NCBI RefSeq assembly: GCF_028610675.1
Contig: NZ_JAQQWS010000001.1
Span: 1,116,001 to 1,180,000 of the forward strand
DNA: 64,000 bases
Direction of reading: 5' to 3'
Source of the DNA: Alkalihalobacillus pseudalcaliphilus
GTDB taxonomy: Bacteria > Bacillota > Bacilli > Bacillales > Bacillaceae_D
Part shown: positions 51,888 through 61,256 of the stretch, piece by piece
How the letters are laid out: each line of letters starts with the position of its first letter
Numbering within the stretch: position 1 is the stretch's first letter
Translations under genes and position numbers: made by a program
The notes under the pieces: model-generated
What the model saw: the letters and a program-made list of their open reading frames with translations, nothing else
Told to the model about the DNA's origin: nothing
Databases searched by the model: none

Positions 51888-52775
51888 ATTCAGATACTAG
51901 CTCTTTTCTCTTCCACATCTGCACATTAGCACCCTTTTTGTTTAGATACTAGCTCTTTTCTCTTCCGTATCTGCACATTAATCGCCTCTTTGTTCAGATA
52001 CTGACTACTTTTTCTTCCGCATCTGCACATTAGCACCCTTTTTGTTCAGATACTAGCTCTTTTCTCTTCCATATCTGCACATTAATCGCCTCTTTGTTCA
52101 GATACTAGCTCTTTTCTCTTCCGTATCTGCACATTAACGCCCTTTTTGTNNNNNNNNNNNNNNNNNNNNNNNNNNNNNNNNNNNNNNNNNNNNNNNNNNN
52201 NNNNNNNNNNNNNNNNNNNNNNNNNNNNNNNNNNNNNNNNNNNNNNNNNTCAGATACTAGCTCTTTTCTCTTCCGTATCTGCACATTAATCGCCTCTTTG
52301 TTCAGATACTGACTACCTTTTCTTCCGCATCTGCACATTAGCACCCTTTTTGTTCAGATACTAGCTCTTTTCTCTTCCGTATCTGCACATTAATCGCCTC
52401 TTTGTTCAGATACTGACTACCTTTTCTTCCTTAACTGCACATTAACGCCCTTTTTGTTCAGATACTAGCTCTTTTCTCTTCCGCATCTGCACATTAGCAC
52501 CCTTTTTGTTCAGATACTAGCTCTTTTCTCTTCCATATCTGCACATTAATCGCCTCTTTGTTCAGATACTGACTACCTTTTCTTCCTTATCTGCACATTA
52601 ACAGCCCTCTTTGTTCAGATACTAGCTCTTTTCTCTTCCGCATCTGCACATTAGCACCCTTTTTGTTCAGATACTAGCTCTTTTCTCTTCCATATCTGCA
52701 CATTAATCGCCTCTTTGTTCAGATACTGACTACCTTTTCTTCCTTATCTGCACATTAACAGCCCTCTTTGTTGAG
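51888..52775. repeat. 52-bp tandem array of the dyad module, with higher-order structure
   Basis: At least 15 visible copies of a 52-bp unit: TTTGTTCAGATAC, 17 bases, GTATCTGCACATTAA and a variable tail. Two unit types occur (TAGCTCTTTTCTCTTCC and TGACTACCTTTTCTTCC as the 17-base middle). Near the right end they form a three-unit higher-order repeat of about 157 bp. Single or triple copies of the same unit are at 7.5, 30.1 and 44.9 kb. There are no unique spacers, so this is not a CRISPR. Confidence 0.9.
52150..52249. other. Assembly gap (100 N) inside the tandem array
   Basis: Exactly 100 N, a standard placeholder for a gap of unknown length. The true number of 52-bp units is therefore unknown. 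Confidence 0.99.
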
Positions 52776-52842
52776 TTACTAACCACATTAGTATTGAACC
52801 CTCTTCAACATCCCTATAGCTATGAGGAACTGCTTCCCAAAT

Positions 52843-52885
52843 CAAAACCGGTGATATTTTACGATTAGTAAAAAATCACCGGCTC
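52843..52885 (-). terminator. Terminator of secF
   Basis: GCCGGTGATTTTTTAC / GTAAAATATCACCGGT on the minus strand with a TTTGATTT tail, about 45 bases after the secF stop. Confidence 0.8.
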
Positions 52886-52926
52886 ATATAATCACGGATC
52901 CACTTTCTAGTCTTCTAACAACTAGG

Positions 52927-53871
52927 TTACGTCGTTGGCTCAACCTCTTCTCTTCTTTTTGGTTTATTCTTTTGACGCTTTAAAGCTTTTGCCTTCCATA
53001 CGACCCATAATTGAGCGGCTAAGAACATCGAAGAATATGTTCCGGCAATGATACCAATTACGAGTGCCAAAGCAAACGAACGAATCGATTCGCCACCAAA
53101 CACCATAATCGCCGCGGCAGCAAAAGCAATCGTTAACGCTGTATTAATCGAACGTGCTAATGTTTGTACAATACTTTTGTTAACAATATCCGCTAAATCT
53201 TTATATCCCTTAATTTTCTTAGCAAACTTCATGTTTTCACGAATTCGATCGAAGGTAACGATCGTATCATTAATCGAATAACCCACAACGGTTAAAATTG
53301 CAGCAATGAACGGGATATTAATCTCAATCTGAAATAAACTAAAAATCATTAAGACAAACAACGCATCATGAATCAATCCAACAATCGCTGCAATTCCAAA
53401 TAAGTATTCAAATCGAAAAGCGATATACACCATAATTCCTAACGACGCTAGAATGACAGAAATGATCGCATTACGAGCTAGTTCTTCCCCAACCATTGGT
53501 GAAACGGTACTAACATTTGGTTCAGATCCATATTCTTCTAAAAAATGATTTTGTATTTGAGCAATTTGAGCATTTGGCAGTTCCTCTGTAAAACGAGCAT
53601 TGGCAATTTCACGATTATCACCCGCAAGTACAATATCATCAGGAATTAAGGCTTCATCAATAGCAGCGAACTGCTCTGTCACCTCTTCCGCTGTAAGTGT
53701 TTCCGAGCTTAGTACTTCAACTCGAGAACCACTCTGAAAATCAATGCCTAGATTAAAACCTAACGTAAATAATAAAATCACACCTAGTAACGAAAATAAA
53801 CCTGAGAAAAGGAAGAATTTATTACGATGTTTAACAAAATCAATCTTTAAATCCTGTGTATTAAAGTTCAT
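52927..53871 (-). CDS. secF: Protein translocase subunit SecF
   Basis: 314 residues with six membrane helices and one extracytoplasmic P1-like loop (about 40-130). Motifs: FNLGIDFQSGSRVEV (first helix end) and the C-terminal VVGYSINDTIVTFDRIRENMK. With SecD it uses the proton gradient to pull exported proteins. In B. subtilis secD and secF are one gene; here secF has its own GGAGGA site inside the secD end and overlaps it by 11 bases in another frame, so it is a true separate gene. Confidence 0.95.
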   Translation of the reverse strand: MNFNTQDLKIDFVKHRNKFFLFSGLFSLLGVILLFTLGFNLGIDFQSGSRVEVLSSETLTAEEVTEQFAAIDEALIPDDIVLAGDNREIANARFTEELPNAQIAQIQNHFLEEYGSEPNVSTVSPMVGEELARNAIISVILASLGIMVYIAFRFEYLFGIAAIVGLIHDALFVLMIFSLFQIEINIPFIAAILTVVGYSINDTIVTFDRIRENMKFAKKIKGYKDLADIVNKSIVQTLARSINTALTIAFAAAAIMVFGGESIRSFALALVIGIIAGTYSSMFLAAQLWVVWKAKALKRQKNKPKRREEVEPTT

Positions 53872-55171
53872 CGATTTGTTCCTCCTTTACCCCAAATAAC
53901 CAATACTTTTTATTCAAGGCCCTACTGTTAACCCATAAACCTAATAATATACGTGCTCCAAATACAGCAGTGACAAAACTTACAAGAATACCAACGATTA
54001 ACATAACGGCAAATCCTTGTACAGAGCTTGTCCCGTAAGCAAACATCACACCCGCTGCAATAAGTGACGTTAAGTTTGCATCTAAAATCGTTGTAAATGC
54101 TCGTTTACTTCCGGCTTTAAACGCAGACATCACTGATTTACCAGCTCGAAGCTCCTCTTTTATTCGTTCTGCCGTTAAAATATTGGCATCAACCGCCATA
54201 CCAACCCCAAGTATTAAGGCAGCTATTCCAGGTAGAGTTAATACAGCATTCATTAAATTAAATACTAATAACACTAAATATATGTAAGCTGAAAGCGTAA
54301 GGACAGCAATCACACCAACAAAGCGATAATAGACTATCATATAAATAAAGATTAATGCTACCCCAATAAAACCAGCATAAATCGTTTTTTCCATCGCTTG
54401 CTCACCGAGTGAAGCTCCAACAGAATTAGAATAAATCTCCGTCAAACTAACAGGAAGAGAACCAGCGTTCAGAAGTTCAGCTAGGTTTTGAGCTTCGTTC
54501 ATCGTAAAATCGCCGGTAATTTGAACCTGCGTCGTACGGAAAACTTCACCTACAGTAGCTGCTGATAAAAATTTTGGATCCCCTTTACCTGTTTCCCCAT
54601 AGAAGGAATCACCGTCTTCAAAGTCTAACCAGATCACCATCAAGTTTTCTTGTGTGTCACGTCTTTCATAAATTTGCCTTGTGACGTCTCCAAACTTTTC
54701 TGCATCTCTTAAAGTTATTTGAACAACTGGTGCTCCAGTACGGTCATCAAAGCCGACACTAGCCCCATTCTGCCTTAAATCAGAACCTTCCAATAAAATG
54801 TTGTCGTCAACATCACGTATCGTCAAAACCGCCTCAGTCGAGAGCATTTCACGGGCTTGCTGTTGGTTTTCAACACCAGCAAGCTGGACACGAATTCTAT
54901 CGTCTCCTTCAATTTGAATATTTGGTTCAGATACTCCAATAACATTAATTCGTTGATCTAATGCAGCTACTGTTGCTACTAATGCATTATGATCAATGAC
55001 ATCTCCTTCATTGGCAGGCTCGACTTCATATAAAATTTCGAAACCACCTTGAAGGTCTAAGCCTAAATTTACATCCTTTGTTATGTCCATCACGGTTGTG
55101 CTAATTAAGACCGCAATAGCCGCAACAATGACAAAAAAAGCGGCAATTCGACCCTTTTTGACCATACCCAC
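53861..55171 (-). CDS. secD: Protein translocase subunit SecD
   Basis: 436 residues, about the size of SecD alone. The N-terminal helix and VNLGLDLQGGFEILYEVEP (D1 motif) are followed by an extracytoplasmic P1 domain (about 50-255) and five helices with IYMIVYYRFVGVIAVLTL, GMAVDANILTAERIKEEL and AFTTILDANLTSLIAAGVMF. It ends FGVKEEQIDEL where the fused B. subtilis protein would continue into SecF. The yajC gene, the third partner, is 3.5 kb upstream. Confidence 0.95.
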   Translation of the reverse strand: MGMVKKGRIAAFFVIVAAIAVLISTTVMDITKDVNLGLDLQGGFEILYEVEPANEGDVIDHNALVATVAALDQRINVIGVSEPNIQIEGDDRIRVQLAGVENQQQAREMLSTEAVLTIRDVDDNILLEGSDLRQNGASVGFDDRTGAPVVQITLRDAEKFGDVTRQIYERRDTQENLMVIWLDFEDGDSFYGETGKGDPKFLSAATVGEVFRTTQVQITGDFTMNEAQNLAELLNAGSLPVSLTEIYSNSVGASLGEQAMEKTIYAGFIGVALIFIYMIVYYRFVGVIAVLTLSAYIYLVLLVFNLMNAVLTLPGIAALILGVGMAVDANILTAERIKEELRAGKSVMSAFKAGSKRAFTTILDANLTSLIAAGVMFAYGTSSVQGFAVMLIVGILVSFVTAVFGARILLGLWVNSRALNKKYWLFGVKEEQIDEL

Positions 55172-55253
55172 TATGACCTCCCTTTATAAAAAAACAAAAC
55201 GCTCATACTTCTAAATACACTTTTCTAACATAATACCATAATTGACCAAGATT

Positions 55254-55281
55254 AAAAACCAAGTTCATTTGACTTGGTTTC
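55254..55281 (-). terminator. Terminator of comN
   Basis: AAACCAAGT / ACTTGGTTT followed by TTAATC on the minus strand, just after the comN stop; it separates comN from secDF. Confidence 0.75.
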
Positions 55282-55302
55282 AAATACTCGTATAGTCCTA
55301 AT

Positions 55303-55590
55303 TTACGATTGTGCGTCCTTTTCAAAGTCTGCAAACCAATCTGTTGGATCCTGATAAGCCTTTACTGTTAGCCAATTCATATACGCTTGTGGTTTTAATA
55401 ATAAAAGCTTGTTCACAAATTGGTTGATATGTATAAATTCCTTTGGTTTACGAAGCTCATACATTAGGCAATCCCAAATCTCGTCTTTCGTAACTCGCTC
55501 ATATCCTAATAAATGAAACTCATCAACCTTACTGTCTAAGGCTGGTTCAACAGCATTACGCCATCCATCAAACTGCTGTTTTTCCCCCAT
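55303..55590 (-). CDS. comN: Post-transcriptional regulator ComN
   Basis: 95 residues from the ATG at 55590 (GGCGGTGAT upstream); the 47 extra codons of the longer frame do not resemble the family. FDGWRNAVEPALDSKVDEFHLLGYERVTKDEIWDCLMYEL is the ComN/YrzD signature. In B. subtilis ComN promotes accumulation of comE mRNA for competence and DNA uptake. It is transcribed divergently from spoVB. Confidence 0.88.
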   Translation of the reverse strand: MGEKQQFDGWRNAVEPALDSKVDEFHLLGYERVTKDEIWDCLMYELRKPKEFIHINQFVNKLLLLKPQAYMNWLTVKAYQDPTDWFADFEKDAQS

Positions 55591-55641
55591 ATCATCACCG
55601 CCTATGTAAACGAATTGAGCAATCACTCCATCAAAAAGCTT

Positions 55642-55672
55642 GTCATGCTTGCCCCACTTTCTAGCATATATA
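55642..55672 (+). promoter_or_regulatory. Possible sigma-E promoter of spoVB
   Basis: GTCATGCT (55642-55649), a 15-base spacer and CATATATA (55665-55672) resemble the sigma-E consensus GTCATATT / CATACAAT. The expected start is about 40 bases before spoVB, a sigma-E-controlled gene in B. subtilis. Confidence 0.5.
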
Positions 55673-55719
55673 TAAATACGTAAAATTTCCATCACTTTTT
55701 TTGAGAAAGTAGGGTGAAT

Positions 55720-57285
55720 ATGTCCAAGCAAACCTTTTTAAAAGGGGCTTTTATTTTAATTGTCGCAAGCTTTATCACCAAAATTCTTGGATTTATAAAT
55801 CGAATCGTTGTCGCTAGAATCATGGGAGCTGAAGGGGTCGGCCTTTATATGATGGCCATCCCGACCCTATTACTTGTCATGACCTTAACCCAACTCGGAT
55901 TACCTGTTGCTATTTCAAAACTTGTCGCTGAGGCTGCAGCCAAAAATGACGGGGTACGAGTCAAACGAGTGCTCGTTGTTTCTTTAAGTGTTACGTTAAC
56001 CCTTACCGTTGTGTTTACAACATTAATGATTGTATTCGCCCCTTTAGTTGCTGCCCATCTTTTAACAGACGAGCGTGCCTTCTTCCCACTCATAGCCATT
56101 ACACCTATCGTACCAATCGTCGCTGTATCAGCTATTATACGCGGTTATTTCCAAGGAAAACAGAATATGACACCAACCGCCATTTCCCAAGTAATCGAAC
56201 AAATTGTACGGATTACACTCGTTGCTGTTACTACGACCGCCTTTTTGCCATTAGGGGTTGAATATGCAGCAGCTGGGGCGATGATTTCGGTTGTAGCCGG
56301 AGAGTTTATTTCATTAATTTATATGATTTGGGCATTCAAACAAAAAAAAGCTTTTCGATTAAGACAACAGTTTATGACCTATGCAAAAGGGGGCAAGCAA
56401 ACCTTATCTGACTTAATGCGCATTGCCATTCCTACTACCGGCAGTCGACTCATTGGTTCAATCGCTTTATTTTTTGAACCGATTGTCGTCGCTCAAAGCT
56501 TAGCTATTGCTGGCATGGCAACGGTTATGGCTACAAAACAATATGGTGAGCTAGCTGGGTTTGCCATTCCATTACTTATGCTTCCCACTTTTATCACGCA
56601 ATCTTTATCGGTTTCTCTCGTACCCGCCATTAGCGAAGCAGCTGCACATAAGCATTTTAAAACGATTCATTATAGGTTAACTCAAGCATTAAGACTAGCT
56701 CTTCTTTCAGGGGGCATCTCTTGTGTCGTTTTATATATTTTTGCCGAACAAGTAGTAACACTCATGTACAATGCACCCAATGTTGCTATGTATATTAAGT
56801 TGTTAGCCCCGTTCAGCATATTTCTATATTTACAAGGGCCTCTTCAAGCCGTTCTCCAAGCCCTTGATTTAGCCAAAGCAGCGATGATGAATAGTTTATT
56901 TGGTGCCATCATCAAAATAGCCGCGATTTTCGCTTTAGCCTCGCAGCCTGAGCTTGGTATCATGGGAGCCACATTAGCTGTCATTATCGGTTTTGTACTT
57001 GTTACGCTCCTTCATTTTGCCACTGTCGTAAAAACGATTGGCTTTACACTCGAAATACGCTTAATCGCAAAAATGTTAGTTTTATTAGCTGCAACGACGC
57101 TATTCAGTTATGCTAGTAATCAATTTATTGACATATCCAACTCTTTATTGCTTGATACTAGTATAGCAATTATCCTAACAGCCATTTTTTACATCGCACT
57201 CACCTTCCTATTAAAGCTCGTTAACAAACACGAAGTAAACAGGCTCCCACTCTTTGGCAAGATATTAGGCCGTTTTGTCCGTTAA
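55720..57285 (+). CDS. spoVB: Stage V sporulation protein B (MATE-like flippase family)
   Basis: 521 residues from the ATG at 55720 (AGGG just upstream; a GTG two codons earlier is possible). About 14 membrane helices of the MOP/PST superfamily; SpoVB starts SKQTFLKGAFILIVASFITKILGFINRIVVARIMGAEGVGLYMMAIP. It is needed for spore cortex formation, probably by moving a peptidoglycan precursor across the outer forespore membrane. ComN and DUF421 flank it as in B. subtilis. Confidence 0.92.
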   Translation: MSKQTFLKGAFILIVASFITKILGFINRIVVARIMGAEGVGLYMMAIPTLLLVMTLTQLGLPVAISKLVAEAAAKNDGVRVKRVLVVSLSVTLTLTVVFTTLMIVFAPLVAAHLLTDERAFFPLIAITPIVPIVAVSAIIRGYFQGKQNMTPTAISQVIEQIVRITLVAVTTTAFLPLGVEYAAAGAMISVVAGEFISLIYMIWAFKQKKAFRLRQQFMTYAKGGKQTLSDLMRIAIPTTGSRLIGSIALFFEPIVVAQSLAIAGMATVMATKQYGELAGFAIPLLMLPTFITQSLSVSLVPAISEAAAHKHFKTIHYRLTQALRLALLSGGISCVVLYIFAEQVVTLMYNAPNVAMYIKLLAPFSIFLYLQGPLQAVLQALDLAKAAMMNSLFGAIIKIAAIFALASQPELGIMGATLAVIIGFVLVTLLHFATVVKTIGFTLEIRLIAKMLVLLAATTLFSYASNQFIDISNSLLLDTSIAIILTAIFYIALTFLLKLVNKHEVNRLPLFGKILGRFVR

Positions 57286-57315
57286 ATGACTACTATAATC
57301 ATGTGTTGAAGTAAC

Positions 57316-57364
57316 TCAAATACACCACAAGCTCTTTTATGGGCGAGCCTTTGTGGTGTATTTG
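57316..57364. terminator. Bidirectional terminator between spoVB and the DUF421 gene
   Basis: AAATACACCACAA and TTGTGGTGTATTT are perfect 13-base arms with an inner GAGC/GCTC pair. Confidence 0.85.
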
Positions 57365-57381
57365 TCTGTGTCAAACATCGC

Positions 57382-58044
57382 TCATTTCTCATCTTTTAAA
57401 TCCACAAAAAATGTGTCATCATCTTTTAATGAACAATAGGAAATCTTTTTGATATCACGATATCCAAGCTTCCTCATTTGTTGTCTTACCCAAAGCGGTG
57501 TTTTTCCGATCTGCTCTAAATTATCATCCTGTATCTTGCCATCCAAAATAATCGGCAATGGTAATTTTGGCTTGTGATTGGATTGCTTATCTTTTTTGTC
57601 TTTTTCGATTACAGACAATTTTCCTGAAGGTTCTAAAATGGCGAACTCTACATCAGAAACTTTACTCACTTTATTTTGTCTTAGCTGCATGAGAAGATCA
57701 TCAAAATTATAGCGTTGCTTTCTCATCTCGTGTTCATCAATTTTTCCGGCATTGATAAGGACAGTTGGTTTGCCATCCACTAATTTTCTAAACCAACTAC
57801 TCTTTAGTGATAAATAAGCAAATACAATTTGAATCAATACTAAAACAACTAAAGGTACTAAGGAATGAAGCATAGAAGACTGCTCATCGTCAATGGAAAT
57901 AACCGCTAACTCAGCTATCATAATCGAAACAACAAAGTCTAACACAGACAACTGTCCAATTTCTCTTTTCCCCATAAACCGTAAGACAATCAATATAATA
58001 AAGTAAACGAGGAATGTTCGTAATACAATTGTTGAAATATCCAC
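57382..58044 (-). CDS. yrbG: DUF421 membrane protein (YrbG)
   Basis: 220 residues: three N-terminal membrane helices (about 5-25, 32-52, 58-80) with VLRFMGKREIGQLSVLDFVVSIMIAELAVI, then the cytoplasmic YetF-like domain (VDGKPTVLINAGKIDEHEMRKQRYNFDDLLMQLRQNKVSKVSDVEFAILEPSGKLSVI). Related YetF-type proteins are present in spores of B. subtilis, but the function is not settled. It is in the usual position between spoVB and yrzE. Confidence 0.88.
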   Translation of the reverse strand: MDISTIVLRTFLVYFIILIVLRFMGKREIGQLSVLDFVVSIMIAELAVISIDDEQSSMLHSLVPLVVLVLIQIVFAYLSLKSSWFRKLVDGKPTVLINAGKIDEHEMRKQRYNFDDLLMQLRQNKVSKVSDVEFAILEPSGKLSVIEKDKKDKQSNHKPKLPLPIILDGKIQDDNLEQIGKTPLWVRQQMRKLGYRDIKKISYCSLKDDDTFFVDLKDEK

Positions 58045-58216
58045 TAACTTTCTCCCCTTTTACAAATATGATTGATTTTACCTTTAGTTTGTCCTCATTC
58101 ATTTTTTTGTACCATGTAGCTTTTGGAAAAACGAATGAGGCAAATTCGTAATTGAAATCATTTTTTTGAACAAGCCTGAATAAGCTGTTATATGAGAACC
58201 GAGAGGGGGAAGTATT

Positions 58217-58600
58217 GTGGAGTCGTATCGTCACTTTTTTCCAGCTATACTAATTGGATTACTCACCATTTTTTCTATAGCAGTTGTGTTTAGTCTAATA
58301 GCTGCAACGATTTTGTCATTGACACAGTTGACTGAGGAGTCATTAAGTTTAGTCACAAAAATCGTTGCCTTTATAACCATTTTAATTGGCGGAATTGCCG
58401 CCGGTGCAAAATCAAAGTCCAAGGGGCTTTTAATCGGTGCCACAACCACACTTGTTTTTTGCCTGATTACATTTTTCGTCCAGTTTCTTGGGTTTGATCA
58501 AAGCTTTACACTTGAGCAATATTTATTTCATGGCGCATATATCGTATGTGGTGCATTTGGAGGTATGGTAGGAGTTAATTTATTTGGCGGTCATTCCTAA
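58217..58600 (+). CDS. yrzE: TIGR04086-family membrane protein (YrzE)
   Basis: 127 residues with four predicted membrane helices (about 8-30, 45-65, 73-93, 105-125), a duplicated-looking hairpin layout ending YIVCGAFGGMVGVNLFGGHS. The ATG-less start is GTG at 58217 with GAGGGGGAAG upstream. Small uncharacterised family conserved in bacilli at this position. Confidence 0.8.
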   Translation: MESYRHFFPAILIGLLTIFSIAVVFSLIAATILSLTQLTEESLSLVTKIVAFITILIGGIAAGAKSKSKGLLIGATTTLVFCLITFFVQFLGFDQSFTLEQYLFHGAYIVCGAFGGMVGVNLFGGHS

Positions 58601-58601
58601 T

Positions 58602-58644
58602 AAAAAAGCTGACAAGCATGGGAAGTCCCACTTGTCAGCTACTT
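58602..58644. terminator. Terminator between yrzE and yajC
   Basis: AGCTGACAAG / CTTGTCAGCT around a 14-base loop. The T-run is best on the minus strand (TTTTTTA), closing the ruvAB-queA-tgt-yajC cluster; it can also serve yrzE. Confidence 0.85.
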
Positions 58645-58652
58645 TTGGTTCA

Positions 58653-58916
58653 TCAGTCAGGATTAACTACTTCACGTACTGCTGATTTGTCAAATGTAAG
58701 CTTACGATTATCATTAACTAAGATAACCATCACTTCATCATCAACAGCGTCAATCGTTCCGTGTAATCCACCGATTGTAATAATTTTGTCACCACGCGAT
58801 AACGCGCTGTGCATTTCACGAATTTGTTTCTGTTTCTTTTGTTGCGGTCGAATTAATAAGAAATAAAATACGACAAACATTAAAATTAATGGCAGTAAAG
58901 AAATTAACATTTCCAT
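58653..58916 (-). CDS. yajC: Preprotein translocase subunit YajC
   Basis: 87 residues with one N-terminal membrane helix (MEMLISLLPLILMFVVFYFLLIRPQQKKQKQI) and the conserved soluble part ALSRGDKIITIGGLHGTIDAVDDEVMVILVNDNRKLTFDKSAVREVV. It associates with SecDF. It is the last gene of the ruvA-ruvB-DUF2905-queA-tgt-yajC run. Confidence 0.95.
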   Translation of the reverse strand: MEMLISLLPLILMFVVFYFLLIRPQQKKQKQIREMHSALSRGDKIITIGGLHGTIDAVDDEVMVILVNDNRKLTFDKSAVREVVNPD

Positions 58917-58962
58917 TCTTTATTCACCCCTTTCATTTAGTAAAACTTATCTTTATATATGA

Positions 58963-60102
58963 TTAGAAATTTTTCGCATTTGGTTTATTAAAACCGTATT
59001 GTTCGAAAAATTCTTCTCTAAAATCTAATAAGCGATCCTCACGAATGGCTTGTTTTACTTGCTCCATTAAATTTAATAAGAAATATAAGTTATGATACGT
59101 CGTCAAGCGGAACCCAAATGTCTCCTCACACTTAACAAGATGACGAATATAGGCCCTTGAATAATTTTGACAAACGTGACAATCACAATTTTCATCTAAA
59201 GGACGGAAATCTTTTGCATATTTGGCGTTTCGAACAACTAACCGCCCTGCACTTGTCATACACGTACCATTACGGGCAATTCTCGTTGGCAAGACACAAT
59301 CAAACATATCAATCCCACGAATCGCACCATCAATTAACGAATCTGGTGAGCCAACTCCCATTAAGTAACGTGGCTTATTAGCTGGCATAAGTGGTGTCGT
59401 AAATTCCAAAACTCTATTCATAACATCCTTTGGTTCTCCAACTGACAATCCACCAATCGCATAACCAGGAAAATCTAAGGAAACGAGGTCAGCAGCACTT
59501 TGCCTACGCAGTTCCTCATATTCTCCACCTTGAATGATTCCAAAAAGACCTTGGTCTTGCGGGCGTTGGTGTGAAGAAATACAACGCTCTGCCCAACGGC
59601 TTGTCCGCTCTACAGATTGCTTCATATATTCAAAATCAGCCGGATACGGCGGACATTCATCAAAGGCCATCATAATATCAGACCCTAATGCGTTTTGAAT
59701 CTCCATCGCTCCCTCAGGGCTTAAGAACAATTTCTCCCCACTTAAATGGTTACGAAAATGAACCCCTTCTTCTTCAATTTTCCTTAAATCACTCAAGCTA
59801 AATACTTGATAACCACCAGAATCAGTTAGAATTGGGCGCTTCCAATTCATAAACTTGTGTAAGCCGCCTGCCTCTTTAATAATGTCATGCCCAGGGCGTA
59901 ACCAAAGGTGGTATGTATTGCTTAATATAATTTGAGCATTCATGTCATATAAATCTTCAGGACTCATTGTTTTTACTGTAGCTAAAGTTCCTACTGGCAT
60001 AAAGATCGGTGTTTCTATTGTACCATGAGGTGTATGAACTTTACCAAGACGAGCTCCTGATTGTTTGCATGTTTTTATTAATTCATAGGTGACAGCTGCC
60101 AT
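58963..60102 (-). CDS. tgt: Queuine tRNA-ribosyltransferase
   Basis: 379 residues, TIM barrel. GARLGKVHTPHGTIETPIFMPVGTLATVKTM, catalytic Asp segment ILTDSGGYQVFSLSDLRKI, nucleophile region GVGSPDSLIDGAIRGIDMFDCVLPTRIARNG, and the zinc site CDCHVCQNYSRAYIRHLVKCEETFG. It exchanges guanine 34 for preQ1 in tRNAs with GUN anticodons. It follows queA, which completes the next step. Confidence 0.97.
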   Translation of the reverse strand: MAAVTYELIKTCKQSGARLGKVHTPHGTIETPIFMPVGTLATVKTMSPEDLYDMNAQIILSNTYHLWLRPGHDIIKEAGGLHKFMNWKRPILTDSGGYQVFSLSDLRKIEEEGVHFRNHLSGEKLFLSPEGAMEIQNALGSDIMMAFDECPPYPADFEYMKQSVERTSRWAERCISSHQRPQDQGLFGIIQGGEYEELRRQSAADLVSLDFPGYAIGGLSVGEPKDVMNRVLEFTTPLMPANKPRYLMGVGSPDSLIDGAIRGIDMFDCVLPTRIARNGTCMTSAGRLVVRNAKYAKDFRPLDENCDCHVCQNYSRAYIRHLVKCEETFGFRLTTYHNLYFLLNLMEQVKQAIREDRLLDFREEFFEQYGFNKPNAKNF

Positions 60103-60133
60103 CTAAGTAAATCCTCCTTCAAAAACCTTCTTA

Positions 60134-61177
60134 TTATTTTTCTCGATTCCGGTCAGTAATGAGCATCGCATCGCCAAAACTAAAAAATCTGTACTGAGCT
60201 GAAATGGCGTGATGATAGGCATGTAATACATTTTCCCGACCCGCAAGGGCACTCACTAACATAACTAATGTTGACTTGGGTAAGTGGAAATTGGTTAATA
60301 AAGCATCTAACCCTTTGAATTGAAACCCCGGGTAAATAAAGATAGAGGTCCATCCTGATGCCTCACAAAAACGACCGTGCTCTTGCATAATGGTTTCAAG
60401 TGTTCTTGCAGAGGTTGTCCCTACTGCTATAATTTTACCGCCATTTTTTTGTGTTGCTGTTAAGATTCCAGCCGTTTCTTTACTCATTTCATAAAATTCT
60501 GCATGCATAGCATGGTCAGTTAAAGAATCCACACTCACTGGTCTAAAAGTACCTAAACCAACATGTAACGTAATTTTAGCGATTTGAATTCCCATCTTTT
60601 TTACTTCTGCTAGTAAATCTTCCGTCCAGTGTAACCCAGCAGTCGGGGCCGCTGCAGAACCCCTCTTTTCAGCAAACACGGTTTGATAACGTTCGCGGTC
60701 ATCAAGTTGTTCACGAATATACGGTGGTAGCGGCATTTCTCCAAGCTTATCTAACACTTCATGCAAAATGCCTTCAAAATGCAACTCCATCACACGGCCA
60801 CCATGTTCTAACTCTTCCGTACATCGAGCTTTTAACATGCCTTCACCAAAGTCAAGCTCTGTTCCAACCTTCACCCGTTTAGCGGGCTTTACTAATGTTT
60901 CCCAACTATTACCTTCTACTTGCTTTAGTAATAAAACCTCAACCTTAGCACCGGTCTCGGCTTTTACACCAAATAACCTTGCTGGTAAAACGCGGGTATC
61001 GTTTAATACCAAACAATCTCCAGGTTGAAGATAAGCTAAAACATCAGGAAAATGATCGTCCTGAATCTCTCCAGTTTGTTTATTTAAGACAAGCAAACGA
61101 GACGCCGTTCGGTCTTGTAGCGGCGTCTGTGCGATTAAATGTTCAGGTAAATGAAAATCAAAATCTTCTACGTGCAT
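60134..61177 (-). CDS. queA: S-adenosylmethionine:tRNA ribosyltransferase-isomerase QueA
   Basis: 347 residues from the ATG at 61177 (AAGGTGAC upstream), giving MHVEDFDFHLPEHLIAQTPL, the conserved start. Further motifs are RTASRLLVLNKQTGEI, DCLVLNDTRVLPARLFG, YQTVFAEKRGSAAAPTAGLHWTEDLL and the C-terminal NFHLPKSTLVMLVSALAG. It converts preQ1-tRNA to epoxyqueuosine-tRNA using SAM. Confidence 0.97.
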   Translation of the reverse strand: MHVEDFDFHLPEHLIAQTPLQDRTASRLLVLNKQTGEIQDDHFPDVLAYLQPGDCLVLNDTRVLPARLFGVKAETGAKVEVLLLKQVEGNSWETLVKPAKRVKVGTELDFGEGMLKARCTEELEHGGRVMELHFEGILHEVLDKLGEMPLPPYIREQLDDRERYQTVFAEKRGSAAAPTAGLHWTEDLLAEVKKMGIQIAKITLHVGLGTFRPVSVDSLTDHAMHAEFYEMSKETAGILTATQKNGGKIIAVGTTSARTLETIMQEHGRFCEASGWTSIFIYPGFQFKGLDALLTNFHLPKSTLVMLVSALAGRENVLHAYHHAISAQYRFFSFGDAMLITDRNREK

Positions 61178-61256
61178 TCGTAAGGTCACCTTTTCTATCC
61201 GTTCAAAATTGGGCATCTTAATAATTTTATCGAAACTTTAACAATTAATCAAGAGT

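Noticed and set aside
52105..52344. Open frame across the N gap
   Set aside because: It reads through undetermined bases and repeat units only.
51888..52775. CRISPR-like array
   Set aside because: The whole 52-bp unit repeats with no unique spacers, and no cas genes are present.
53861..53871. Frameshift in a fused secDF gene
   Set aside because: secF has its own well-placed ribosome site and start, and secD ends naturally.
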